A stretch of 64,000 bases of DNA from NCBI GenBank assembly GCA_018398765.1, contig JAHBMJ010005807.1, positions 1-64,000 of the forward strand. The letters run 5' to 3'. The translations under genes and the position numbers were made by a program. How positions within the stretch are numbered: position 1 is the stretch's first letter; each line of letters begins with the position of its first letter. Shown here in pieces: positions 32,499 to 43,819 of the stretch. The stretch comes from Chromera velia (Eukaryota > Sar > Chromeraceae). Below the pieces are notes generated by a model. It was not told where the DNA came from, did not search any database, and saw only the letters and a program-made list of their open reading frames with translations.

Positions 32499-32547
32499 GA
32501 CGCCCTGCCCCTGGGGGGCATCGCAGCCTCTCCCCAGGCAGCAGGGC
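32489..32547 (+). promoter_or_regulatory. -1 programmed ribosomal frameshift site (slippery heptamer plus stem-loop)
   Basis: The heptamer T TTT TTC (32489-32495) lies in the gag frame directly before the gag TGA. After a 6-nt spacer comes a strong hairpin. GCCCTGC (32502-32508) pairs with GCAGGGC (32541-32547), and CCTGGGG (32510-32516) pairs with CCCCAGG (32532-32538), leaving a 15-nt loop. Pol is in the -1 frame and is open across the site. The layout matches known -1 frameshift signals; function is inferred. Confidence 0.8.
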
Positions 32548-35500
32548 ATCTTCTAAAAAGGCTATAAGGCGGAGCGGGGGGTTCGTTCGAGCCACCTTCC
32601 GCAATGCGAAGAGGTTTGAGGATGAGTGGATTGATGGAGAGGAGGAGTCAAAAGTGGCAACTCCGATGGAGATGTTCATAGGGGCTGCAGAAGGTAAGGA
32701 GTGTAACTCCGCTATTGCAGACTCTGGTTGTTCTTTTTCTCTCAGTCCTCCTTCTTTTAAAAAGTTTTCCGTTGGTAAAGAGAAGAGAAGAGTCAATTTT
32801 CGTATCGCTTCTGATGTTGCACCTTTAGTCACCGAGATTGTCCACACTATCCATCTCCCTGTGAGAGATAGGCAGAAGAGAGTAAGACTGGTTCCAGACA
32901 AGGCAGCGATTGATCCTTCTGTCAGCCGCACATTGCTTGCGTGCGGCAAAAGAGATTTGACGTTGAGGGGTGAGAGCGGGAAGCCAAGTTGGGTGAAGCT
33001 CAGAGATGTGGACGGCCATGAGTTTCTGGCTGTCCTTGACATGAGTGGGCCCGTTCCTACTCTCCTTCTCTGCACTGATGAGAAGGAAATTGCTACTGCC
33101 TACAAGACGAAGATGGGGCGTCATAATGGTGAGTTAGTAGAGTCTGTTTTTTCTTCTTTTGTTTCTGCTTTTACGGGGGAGGGGAAAGATGAAAATACTG
33201 TCACGCCTGAGAAAAGAAAGCATCTTCTGTACGTTTTGCATTCCCATCTCGCGCATGCGACAGCAGAGAAACTCTTTGCGACTCTCAAAGAGAAGGGAGT
33301 CGGTCTTTCTTTTTCGCTTCAAGAGTGTAGAGATGTGAGAAGGGAGTGCAGGGCGTGTCGGGAGGTGAATTTCAGACGCCGTAGATTGAAAAGAACAGGG
33401 TGGAAGGCGAAGAAGCGAGGGAAAAGAAAGGAAAAGAAGGAAGGAAAGGCGTCGTCCGCAGTGGGGGGTGCCAGTGAGAGAGAGTCCGATGACTCTTCGG
33501 AGAAGTCGGCAGGCTCGAGAGAACAAGGAGGGAAGAAGAAGCGAAAGATCAAATTTAATCGCATCATCTTCCATGATTTGAAAGACATGAAAAGGAAGGC
33601 CTTGGGGGGTTTTTGCTATGTGTCTGTCATTGTTGATCAGGCTTTTCGGCGTGTGTCTCTCATGGCCCTTCGCAAGAAGGACCATGCTCAGAGGCATCTG
33701 CTTTCCTGGACCCGGCGTTGGGAGGTTGCAGGGTTTGGGAAGCCGTTGATTGTTCGAAGCGACAACGGGGGAGAGTTTTCTGGAGACGAAGAATATCTTT
33801 GTGTCTGTTCAGAACTGGGGGTCGGGAATGATTTCGGACCTCCGGGGACCCCGGAAGTTCAGGTATTTGTTGAGAGAGTGAACCTGTCATTTTTTTCGTT
33901 GATGAATAAAGTTCTGTTGCAGGTACGTATTCTTTTCTACATGTGGCCAGCTATTTTACCAGGAGTTGCAAATGCATTGAATGAGGTGGTGCATTCTTCG
34001 ATTGGTCGGTCTCCGAATGCTTGCATTTATGGTCGGCCGTCTGGTATTCCCTCTGTTTCTGTCGGTGATGTTGTTCGCATTATAGACCCTTCGTTTCGTT
34101 CTCCCTTGGCTCCTTTCGAAAAGACTGAGTGTGCTCTTTTCGGGGGGGTGATTGGGCCGAGGTCGGTTTCAGTCCTTCTTTGCAGAGCAGGTCGATGGAA
34201 AGCCCTGCGTGTTCACCCTTTCCACATTGCTGTTGAGGAGTGGTTGGGGGTGGGGACAAAAGACTTTGATGCAGACAGGAGGGGGATTGACGGAAAAGGG
34301 GAAGAAGAGAGTCTAAGTTTGGGAAATGAGCTCTTTGTAGGATGGGATTTGTCAGATAATAGGACCGATGGTGTTCTCGGTCTAGATGACGCGCGGTCTG
34401 ACAGGGTGGAGCCAGAGGAGGACGTTGATCTCCCTCCTTTGCAGAGTCTGCCCAAAGGCGTTCGCTCCGCAGTGCTGAAGGGTCTCCTTGTCAGAGACTC
34501 CAACGGCGCTCTCTTTCCCGCACAGTTGATTAAGGAAGGAGAACGGCAGATGAGAGGGGCGAGCATTTCCCGATTAGAGTGGCAGGAGGATGGGAGTTTC
34601 CGTCCGGCTGCCTTTGAGAGAGTTGTGTAGAAAGACATTGTGGAGAGGTTTGATCTTCCTGAAAACAGGAGTCTCCCCGATGAGATTCTGTACAGATTGG
34701 CAGAAGATGATTGTCCGCCCGAAGACAACCCTCAGCCACCCGCACAGTCCGACAGTTCCCTTGATGATGCACCCCTTGAGGATGTGCTTGATGAGTTGTT
34801 TAGGGTAGATAGGGTGATGGAGCAGGTAGCAGAGGAAGCCAATGCAGCTGAGTTTGTCCGATGGTCACAGATGACCAAGAAGCAGCGGAGGCAAGTTGTG
34901 AGAGAGAGACGAAGGCGGAGGAGACAGATGACAGAAGAGCGTGTGAGCAAGTCGCTTGACGTGCACTTTGAGATGGCCTGTGCCGTCTTGAAGGCAGAGA
35001 AAGCACGAAAGCTCCTACAGCGTGAGAACGAAGCAAAAGGGCATATTCTTGCAACCAAAGAGGAGATAGAGGAAGGTCTTTTCAAAGAGGCAGATAGGAA
35101 GGAGCTGACCCGGTGATGCGCTTGTTCTGTTTTTGATTTGTCTTCTCAAACCTTGAGTCCTCAACCGCCGGTAAAGGGAATCACTCTCCGGTGGGTTCGG
35201 ACATGGAAGATGAAAGGGGGGAAGAGAATTGCTAAGTCAAGACTCGTTGCCAGGGGGTTCCAAGACCCCCGAGACGCAGAAATTCTCGAGACATACTCAA
35301 GGACGGCAGATGCCGGTCTTGCAAGAGTGGCCTTTGTTTGGGCCCTTATTCGGGGGTGGGAGGCAGCAAAGGTTGATGTGTCGACTGCCTTCCTGCAGGC
35401 ACCGATAGAAGATGGTGTGTGGCTTCGTTTACCGTATGACCTGCTGGTTGAAGTTTATCCCGGCCTACGGTATGGTGTGTTTATCAAGATTGTGAAAGCA

Positions 35501-36565
35501 GTCTATGGATTGAAAGATGCCCCGAAGAAGTACACTGACTACTTCAAGAGAAAGGTTCGTCAGCTTAGATAGACAGAAGTAGCTGAGTCGATTCTTGTCA
35601 AGAGAACCAGGAAGAGAGAGCCGATTGGTCTTTGTGTCATGCACGTTGACGATCTGTTTGTTTTTTCCCCAAATGTCGATTCGGATGTGTCTGCAATGTG
35701 GGAGATTTTCACGATGGACGAACCAGAGAGAATGGACAATGGTGAATTGCACACGTACGTTGGAATGTCTGTGCGCATGCGGCCGGGTAAGATGCTTTTA
35801 GATCAGAGTGTCTACATTCTCAATATGGCAGAGTCAGTGTCTGAAGCTGCTCGCAAGCCCATCACTGACAAAGATCTCCTGATTCCCTCCGACAAAGAAG
35901 TTGATCTGTCCCTACAGAAGGAGCAGCAGAAAAATACAGGTGCGTTGGGTTGGGCTGTGCGAACGCAGCCCAATCTTTCTTTTCTGTTCTCTCATCTTTC
36001 CCGCTGCAACACCTGTCCTTCCCCTGCTTCTGTTCTGGCAACGGAAAAAGCTCTGTGGCATGCGAAAAAGAAAGCAAAGCCTCTGAGACTAAAGAAAGTG
36101 GGGGGGGTCCCTGTTCTGGTGATCTGGGTGGATGCGTCTTATTAGATGCATCTAAAGGAAGGCCGTCTGGGTTGGGAGATGCAGATTTTAGCAGAAGAGG
36201 AAGTTGTTGATTTAGAGTAAATGAGTGAAGACAATACAGTGGTCTGGTCCAGTAAGAAGTGTGATCGCAAGCTTGGATCCACTACTTCTGCTGAGTTGCT
36301 GGCAATGAGAGAAGGGGTGAAATGTTCATTTAGAGTCTTTCATCTTGTGAAAAAGTTGTGGGGGGAACTTCCGAAAGTTCTCGTTGTGACTGACTCTCAG
36401 CCTCTCACCAATCAGTTAGCGAGTGGACAGTGCAAGAGTGAGCCCAGATTGCAGGGTGAGCTTGAGTACGTATTGGAGAATTTGGTTGATCTCGGGGCAA
36501 CTGTAAAGTGGGTCTCGACGGGATACCAGAGAGCCGACAGACAGACCAAATTTTTAAAGGTTTGA
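32499..36565 (+). pseudogene. pol: copia Pol (protease-integrase-RT-RNase H), five in-frame stops
   Basis: A single -1 frame relative to gag. Domains in order: protease with ADSGCS (about 32720); pre-integrase His/Cys region (HSHLAHAT ... CRAC, about 33240-33355); integrase core with HDL, SDNGGEF and VERVN supplying D, D and E (about 33570-33880); a long variable linker; RT with VDVSTAFLQAP (about 35380) and HVDDLF (Tyr of YVDD changed to His, about 35645); RNase H with VDAS, SAELLAM and VVTDSQ (about 36130-36400). Stops at 34628 (TAG), 35114 (TGA), 35570 (TAG), 36143 (TAG) and 36218 (TAA) break it, but there is no frameshift in 4 kb. It is dead as it stands. Confidence 0.85.
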
Positions 36566-36647
36566 TTGATTGATTGATTGATGTTTTGTTTTGTTTTTCT
36601 TTGCATGAATGCTTTTTTCTGCATATGGGGCATTCATGGGGGGTGAC

Positions 36648-37090
36648 TGTGAATGTGACGGTCGGGACGCGCGAAGTGGCCGGGGTGTGGACCCGGGCCT
36701 CCTGCGTGCATCATGCATGCATGTTTTTGACTCGCGATTACAGTGCGCATGCATGCAAAGATTTGAGTCTGGAGATCGATCAGACTGACTGAGCAGAGTG
36801 TGATTGAGAAGGAGGGGTCCTGACTTTCAGTCTGAGGCCCAAAAAATGAAACACTGCCTCTGTGGGCAGCTCAGAAAGAGATACACGTTTGTTCATACGT
36901 GACGGATTGATTGAATTTCCATTCTGGCGGTTAAGAGCAGTCTCCTTTTCTCAACCCGCTTTATTGATCGATTGAAGAACTTTGACGACGCTGGACGTCC
37001 TTCCCGATAAGTCAGACTTTCTAGATGTTTGATCGATTTGATCTTCTTCATCTCAATGTTCTAGACAGCTCTAGAGTAAGCACACTCATA
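36648..37090 (+). repeat. 3' LTR of the copia element
   Basis: 443 bp, same ends as the 5' LTR. A G-rich tract (GGGGGGTGAC) lies directly upstream and may be the polypurine tract, although it is interrupted. Confidence 0.9.
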
Positions 37091-37385
37091 AATAGCTTCT
37101 GGTAGACAGTACTCTAATGCTACTATAAGCCTTGTTAAACATAGATCCGAGGGAGAAGTCAGTAAGTCTGTTAGTCAAACCTTATGCAATAACTCTTAGA
37201 ATCAGACCCACTCTTATATTTGATCTACTAATTACATCACTGCGCATGCTAATATATCGATCAGTTATTATACACGTGCGCCCGCGAGCTATGCCGTTCT
37301 CATGCAGGCCGAGGCTACTAAGCTAAGCGATGCCAATTCTAGTTCAGTATCCCACAAGCCCAGACTTCCTGGCAATCACCTCATA

Positions 37386-39734
37386 CATGCCTACCCACCA
37401 GACCAACGTCCACGCTTGGTTCAAATTCAAGCATGCACCTCACATATGTTCGCTCACAGGGAGGATGAGTAGGAATATCAACAATTTACAATGTATTAAA
37501 CAAGGCATCAGACAATACATCTGACAATGCATCAGATACTCTGACTCATGACTTTGGCCTGAGAGTCTCCTTGTGCAAGTCTCCTCTCGCTTTGACATCG
37601 ATCCGCACTTTTGCAATCTTATCTGAGGGCATTTCTAAGATGACACATAAAAGGCGTCCAAAGCTAAGCCTTTCCAAGCATGCATAAGTGAGATCAAAGA
37701 TCAATTAACTAAGTATTCGCATACAATGCATCGCGAACGCAAGGCATTCATGCATGCGACTATCTCAAGGGATTCCAGTGATTTCTGACTGGATGCACTC
37801 ACTCTCTGTGTCCAGAATCTTCCCATTCAGGGTCAATGGAGGGACTCACTTAATCACTGATATTCACTGGAAGCTAGACTGGGAGACTTCACGACAGGAC
37901 ATGCAGTGCCCAGCCCATAATACACGCGCAGACAGGGAATAGACTCGAGTCACTGGACGTCATTTTTCCTTCCTTTATCTTTTTTTGACCGAGTAGATAA
38001 TATCGCACAATGCAGCTAGCCATAAATATAGGTGGTAGACAAAACACGGCCACTCTTGTATGCGCTCCGGGCACTCCCCAAGCAACGTATACATACTCGG
38101 TTTCTCTCATATGAAGCGATCGCAAACAGAGTATAAGGAGCTCAACTGCATGCACTCAGGAGACTCAAGGCTTTGAAAGATCTATGGAAGACTGCACGCT
38201 AACTGAGCATGACAGTCGTCTCAGAGGTTACTAACAAAACACCATCCAGTCAGACAGAAAGCAGAAAGCACACACTCCTAAAAATCACTCAAAGTGTACC
38301 CTTTGACTGCAAAAATCTCAGTGAAGCTCTCTTCTTTCTTTTCAAACAAACCAACACAGATCGACACAATTCTTCATTCCTGGTAACAGACTGAGCTCTC
38401 ACATTCCGCATGAATGGTCATTGCCCGCTGCTCTTGAATGCTGCACAGCTCACCACAGCCTGGCTAGCTGTGGGGCCAGAAAACTGTACAACATCTTGAA
38501 CAGTCCGACTGAAGTTAAACGCAGTGCACGCCACTCTTAAAAACAGCAGAACATTGGAGATCTAAGGTGTCAATCTCTCACCCTTCTTTCTTTTCTTTTC
38601 TTTTCTTCTCTTCTCTTCTTTGTTTTGCAGAGTGTCTAATTCTATGTGCTTCTTTTTTTTATTTCCCTTTCAATCCTTTTCCCTCTTTCTTTTGCTTTCA
38701 ATGTTCTCCCATACCCAGACAAACAGAGGGAAAGCTTAGACAACAGAAGTCAAGGAAGCAAACAACCTCTCACAAGTATTCAATACCTTCACCCTCTTAG
38801 TCCCTGTCTCTCTCCTCTTTCTTTTATTACTCTTTCACTTTCTTTTCTCCCCAACTATCTCCCCTCCCCATTCATCTTTCATAAACAGAGAAAAAAAATA
38901 GTCAGAGAAATGCAAAAAGACAGAAACATTCATTCACAAACAAGCTTCCACACCACACTCACTCTCACTTCCCTTAAGCATACTCTCATCAGTCTCCCTC
39001 TCTTCCTCTATCTCCAACCCCCACTGTAAACAAAAGTCTGCAGCCTCTAAAGTCTTCTTCCAACTTGAAAGCCCTTCACAACTGCTCTGCCGTTGAGTGA
39101 TACAGCCGCGGTGCCCCCATGGTACTATTATGTGTGATTAGCACGCGGCACTCGAGTTCTAGAGCTTCTCCACTCCTGTAATCAGACTGAGAGTAGAGAT
39201 CCTTCCTCAGTCAAGTCTCCCCCTCTCAATGTATGCATTATTCTCTCTGCTCACAAGAGGAAGACACCTCTGTTCTCTTCAAATGGAAGCTCCTATCCTC
39301 CTTAGGGTACTTTCTCTGTGGGCAACAGTTGCTCTGATCGATGACATCACCAGAGGTCAATATCCGTCTCCTTGATCTTCTCCCTCACTTCTCCTTCAAT
39401 TCAACTCCGACTCCTTCTCCTTCTACCCTGGTATGTTTTTTCAACTTTTGCTCTCTCACCACAAGCGGCAGAAAACAGAAACATACCTAGAAAGTCTTCA
39501 GCTCCTCATCTTCCTTGAGAACTCCACAACATTCAAGACAAAACGAAACAACATATCGGAGCTGAAAAATTTTCAATCTGTCCTAAGCTGTCAAACCTCT
39601 GGCTGCCACCACATTCTACATGGCCTGGTGCTTCACATGGCAAGCGTACTTGCCTTCGACAATCTTTATTCTTTCATCTCAAGAGATCTCACCACACTGT
39701 CTGCCCCTGTGCAACCGAAAGCTCTGCTACCAAC
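37386..39734. other. internal region of the outer LTR element, non-coding
   Basis: 2.35 kb without a frame above 130 codons or any retroelement motif. From about 38570 it is very CT-rich on the plus strand. No convincing primer-binding site or polypurine tract was seen at its ends. This fits a non-autonomous element. Confidence 0.65.
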
Positions 39735-40070
39735 TGTAAGAGGCGTACGGGGCTCTTAAGTAACAATAGCTTCTGGCAGAAAGTACTCTAACGCTACTAT
39801 AAGCCTTGTCAAAGTCTACATAGTTCCGAGGGAGAAGTTAGTGAGTCTGTCAATCAAACCTCATGCGATGACTCTTGGAATCAGACCCACTCTTATGTTT
39901 GATCTACTGATTGCATCACTGCGCATGCTCATATATCGATCAGTCATTATACGCACGCATCCGCAAGCTATGCCGTTTTCACACAGGCCGAGGCCGCTAA
40001 GCTAAGCGATGCCAATTCTAGTTGAACTTCAGTGCTCCACAAGCCTAGACTTCCTGGCAATCACCTCATA
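39735..40070. repeat. 3' LTR of the outer element (also the copia empty site)
   Basis: 336 bp beginning TGTAAGAGGCG and ending CACCTCATA. It aligns with 30755-30789 joined to 37091-37385; most differences I saw are A/G or C/T. It preserves the uninterrupted AACAATAGCTTC into which copia inserted in the other LTR. Confidence 0.85.
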
Positions 40071-40112
40071 TGCGCGTATATTGCGTCAAGCAGCTCTGGC
40101 CGGAAATGTACG

Positions 40113-40402
40113 GAAATCAATTGATCATCACTGAGTTTTGTTGATCATTAAATAATTAATGTTTCACAAAAGTGATTTGATAATCAATTAATTATCAAAT
40201 CAGCTTTATTGATTATCAAATAATGTTGAGAAAACTTGAAGTGATGTACTTGCGTTTGATGATCAATTGATCATCAACTCAGCTTTGTTGATCATCAAAT
40301 AATGTTTAACAAAAAGTGATTTGATAATCAATTAAGCATCAAATCAGCTTTGTTGATTATCAAATAATGTTAATAAAACTTGAAGTTATGTACTTATGTT
40401 TG
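40113..40402. repeat. tandem repeat of about 145 bp, rich in TGATCA/ATTGATCA palindromes
   Basis: Two adjacent units (about 40113-40256 and 40256-40402) share TTGATNATCAATT, CAGCTTTGTTGAT and ATCAAATAATG words in the same order. A diverged partial unit recurs at about 40770-40905 after the SINE-like insert, which suggests the insert interrupted the array. Confidence 0.7.
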
Positions 40403-40621
40403 ATGATTAATGTGTTTGAATTAAAGAGTATGAAAGAGTATGGAGTGATACAAAGGAAGCAAAAGAGGAGGGAAAAAGGAGGAGAATAGGATGTTGGGAG
40501 GTTTTAGAACTTGCTTTGAGCCGTTCATCTACAATTCTGGGATTGTTTCCTTTCAAACCCTGCTTTGGAATGGAGTGAGGCCTCTTGCATACACACGCAG
40601 GTGATTGACTGTTCAATGTAA

Positions 40622-40768
40622 TCCGTTCGCGGCATAGGCTAGACCTGTGCGGGCTGGCCAGGGAGGTCTAATGCGTCTAGGCACTTTCTATGGAAGCCGC
40701 ACGTCGGACATTCGGCATTGGGGCGGGAGGCCAATCCTCCGGACATTAATCTTAATCCCAATCCTAAT
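40622..40768 (+). mobile_element. SINE-like dispersed repeat, copy A
   Basis: About 147 bp, closely similar to 62247-62393. Features shared by both copies: GGCATAGG..AGACCTGTGCGGG, a GGGAGGCCAATCCTCC hairpin and a 3' tail of AATCCTAAT-type units. A terminal hairpin followed by a short tandem tail is typical of SINE or LINE 3' ends. No tRNA-like head was recognised. Confidence 0.65.
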
Positions 40769-41386
40769 TGATCATCAAGTCAGCTTTGTTGCATGATCAT
40801 CAAATAATTTTTGACAAATGTTATGTATTAATACCTGTGTACGTTTCATGATCATTTGATCATCAACTCAGCTTTGTTGATTATCAGATTAGTCCTGTAA
40901 CTCTAGCATGCACTCTATCTTATAGCTAGTCAGACCAGTCATGACTAGCCTGAGTCTATATTAGTCTATATAACTGCATGTGACACTCCAACTTATTCCA
41001 ATTCAGACGCCAACAGTACCGCCTACTGTTAAACGCCAACTGGGAGTCTCTCACGCGATATCAGCATTTATTTCTAGGTTTAATAGCACTGTATACATGC
41101 ATGTAGACTGGCCATTTTATCTTTTATATAGTCTGTGTTTGCTCCTAGGTTTGCTCTGAAATTGTTCTTCACTAGTTAATTCAGCAGCACTGCAGCAGTT
41201 GAGCAGCCAGTTTAGCAGCTACTTCAGCAGCCACCTAGCGCCGGAAAACAGCCAAACTCAGCTAACACTTCTGCCAGTCTGCTGCTCGAGGAGCTGTCTT
41301 TGTCTTTCATGCAACTCCGTCACTGCCGCCACGCCTGCTTCTACACTGCCAAAGGAGCAGAGGTCAGTAGCTTTGGATGTCCACCC

Positions 41387-42433
41387 TTACCAATCTCCAA
41401 TCCCTATCACCTCAAGTGAATCAGATTCAAGCGTCCTGGTCCAGTGCCAGAATGCAAAACCAAGCATTTTGACATACACGTGGCCATTTGGCAGTTGACC
41501 TGTTACGTGTTCGTAGAGGGACTCGAACTTTGCCCCCGGGGTGCCCGATCGAAGGCCGATAGAGAAACGCAGCTTGCAGTCATCCGGGAGGCTCAATGTC
41601 TTTCCTTCCCAGACCTGTACACATTCGCCCTCTCTCCTCTCGAACGCCATTTCCCCAGATCTAGCCGTCTTAGTCACCTCATACGGGATGAGGACCACGT
41701 TATCCGGAAGGTTATCAGGGATCAATTTCTGACGGACCTTCAACTCTCCCGCCTTGAAGGGCCAGCCGGGGGCCTGGGGGAGCAGTTCCATCTCAACGAC
41801 GTCATCTGCCGCCCCCTGAAGATCTCTCAGACATTCGATGAACGTTTTCATCGTCTGGAGACTCAGTGACTTGCCCCCCCCCCAACGCTGCGCCGCCCCA
41901 TTCTCTGACAGAAACCCCTCACTCTTACCACTCGTCCACTGCCCTGCGTTGTATCTGGAGAACCCATCGGCCTTGTCAGGCTGCTGGGGGGGTCTACACC
42001 TTACGAATGACTGGAAAATGCGGAAAGCGGTGCGGTTGACAGCCTCGATCAAGACGTGATGGCCAACTGCGTCAAGTGCTAGCCACACCAATGTGTAGTT
42101 CCTGGCAGTCAGGACTTTCAGCAGTGACAACGCTTGGGGGGGATCCTCAAAGCAAATGGGATGGGGGGGGGGAATCTCGCTGTATGTCTCCCACACAGTC
42201 TGCGCCACGCGGTGACAGATCCTTTCTATAGAGACTAGCGGGTGAAATCTTAGCAGCTCTAGATTAGAGAAGTAATAGTCTCTGGCTCTCCACTCTGTGT
42301 CTCTCTTGATTGAAAGCTCCTCTCCCATCCCTGCATATAAGCTCACCTTCTGGCATCCCTTTGAGGCCAGCTCTTCGGACTCCTCTCGTGTTGGCATCAA
42401 AACCAGACAGGTTTTGCCGTTCAAATCTGTCAT
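41387..42433 (-). CDS. intronless 348-residue protein, unknown function
   Basis: Uninterrupted frame from ATG (42431-42433) to stop at 41387, GC-richer than its AT-rich, repeat-filled surroundings. The product looks globular and soluble. It has an N-terminal segment with KTCLVLMPTREESEEL, a Trp/Arg-rich middle (DTEWRARDYYF), a conserved-looking LVWLALDAVGHHVLIEAV strand-helix around residue 120, and a C-terminus rich in beta-type segments (CKLRFSIGLR, HVYVKMLGFAFWHW). No signal peptide or membrane span. I recognise no family. Lack of introns in a genome where neighbouring genes have many suggests a retrocopy, a transposon-borne gene or a lineage-specific family. Expression is not shown by the sequence. 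Confidence 0.55.
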   Translation of the reverse strand: MTDLNGKTCLVLMPTREESEELASKGCQKVSLYAGMGEELSIKRDTEWRARDYYFSNLELLRFHPLVSIERICHRVAQTVWETYSEIPPPHPICFEDPPQALSLLKVLTARNYTLVWLALDAVGHHVLIEAVNRTAFRIFQSFVRCRPPQQPDKADGFSRYNAGQWTSGKSEGFLSENGAAQRWGGGKSLSLQTMKTFIECLRDLQGAADDVVEMELLPQAPGWPFKAGELKVRQKLIPDNLPDNVVLIPYEVTKTARSGEMAFERREGECVQVWEGKTLSLPDDCKLRFSIGLRSGTPGAKFESLYEHVTGQLPNGHVYVKMLGFAFWHWTRTLESDSLEVIGIGDW

Positions 42434-43819
42434 TATTTTCAGTCCCTGTATATATTCGTGTAATAGACCCTGCTTAGAAGGAGCCTTGAAGGATAGTGGA
42501 CAGTATATCCTGAAATTTCACTTCTGATTTGTAGAACAGTTCCTTATTCCACTCTTCCCCTTTCGGATTGTGGAGCCGCAATTGATACACTTTCTGCATT
42601 GCTCCCGACATACTGTTGATGAGACGGTCGCTGAGACACAGCTAGCTGGGGTCAAACAACGTACTCCAGCGAATCAGACAGAATTGGCAGATTCAATCAG
42701 ATTCACCGTCTCCTGGGACTCTGTTCACCCTCTTGCTGTGCAGTTTTTCTTTTGCCTGTACAGCAATTGAGCGATCACTAGAGTGATCATCATAAGAATT
42801 ATAGTTGGTCAATCTTTTTCTGCAGTGATATGCGGCGACGACACTCAAATGTCCGGCTCAATTAAGGCCTAGATTAAGGCTCTGCAGGCCTTTTCATTGT
42901 GTTGCCAGCATGTTGCCAGCCTGCATGCAGTCTTTTACCATCACTGCAGCACATATGCAATGATGCATGCAATGTATGAGGAAGTCTGGGGCAGTATAGT
43001 AGTGGCAGGTGGCATCGGAGTGGCAGAGAAGCTAGGGACGACAAAGCGTTGACGGATGCGGGTGGAGGGGTGGAAGGGAATGGTCGGAGGAGCGGCAGAT
43101 GCTTGGGGTGGATGGACAGCTGCAGTTAGGGGGGGGGAGTCAGATCTTTCCCCTTCCTCCACACCCAGTAGATTGACATGCATGAGATCGGGGGACTACG
43201 GAGAACCAATGTGTATTGTGACCCGTGTTATTATTAAACTGCTTCTAACTATACGATTCAAGTTTAGGCCAAATTTTAGTAGGATTAACTATTACTATGG
43301 TAGAGGCACCTAGAGAGGCACTGTCATAGTTTATAGAATAAAACTAGGCTTTAACTAGTATAATAAAGTTAATCTAGAAGTTAATTTTCTGTTTTGAATG
43401 AATGAATGACTATATAGTTATCGGAGCTATACAAGTCAATTATTTATTATGGTCATTGTCATTAATTGGTCAACTATACAACTAAATTAGTAGGTAAATT
43501 ACTATATTATAACTGTAGAATTAACACTGAATGTTTTCCCCCATTCTTTTACTAAGTTATTCTTACTCACTCTTTTATGAATGTTGATCAATCATTATTC
43601 TTAATGATAGACTTAATCCAACTGGTAATCAAATGATTTATATTTATTTGCGTTGCCAGCTTGAGTTGCATCGTATGTAGTATATGGTGGGCGAATGTAA
43701 TAAACACTTGGGAACTTGAAAAAACATATAATTTTCCATATCATTGATTACCATTGAACCATTGTGTGGTCAGTCCTTTGATTTGCACACAATTTTGCAG
43801 TAGTTGTGAGTAGGATCGA
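42434..43819. other. AT-rich intergenic DNA
   Basis: Mostly AT-rich with short direct words (TTAACTA, TATAGTT). A GC-richer patch at about 42990-43200 gives small frames without motifs. Nothing further is supported. Confidence 0.5.

Larger units (their letters stand above)
30790..37090 (+). mobile_element. Ty1/copia LTR retrotransposon, nearly intact structure, nonsense-disabled
   Basis: Two 443-bp LTRs (30790-31232, 36648-37090) begin TGTGAATG and end CTCATA and differ at nine positions, all transitions. Gag (31320-32498) and pol (to 36565) lie between. The uninterrupted target is visible in the 3' LTR of the outer element (AACAATAGCTTC near 39765). The flanks here are AATAA and AATAG, consistent with a 5-bp AATAG duplication with one G-to-A change. 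The order protease, integrase, RT, RNase H defines the copia group. Confidence 0.9.
30755..40070. mobile_element. non-autonomous LTR retrotransposon carrying a nested copia element
   Basis: Two direct repeats of about 330 bp start with TGTAAGAGGCG and end with CACCTCATA. The 5' LTR is 30755-30789 plus 37091-37385 (split by the copia insertion); the 3' LTR is 39735-40070. The 5 bp TGCGC precedes the 5' LTR (30750-30754) and follows the 3' LTR (40071-40075), as expected for a target-site duplication. The internal part (37386-39734) has no long frame, so it resembles a LARD-type element mobilised in trans. Its LTR ends (TGT...CTCATA) match those of the nested copia element. Confidence 0.8.

Noticed and set aside
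4990-36220. Stop-codon reassignment or readthrough as the cause of in-frame stops
   Set aside because: All three stop codons occur, only in the repeat-type genes. The host-type exons examined here need no readthrough.
35465-36633. Minus-strand ORFs across the RT and RNase H region
   Set aside because: Antisense shadows of the copia pol frame, which has clear catalytic motifs on the plus strand.
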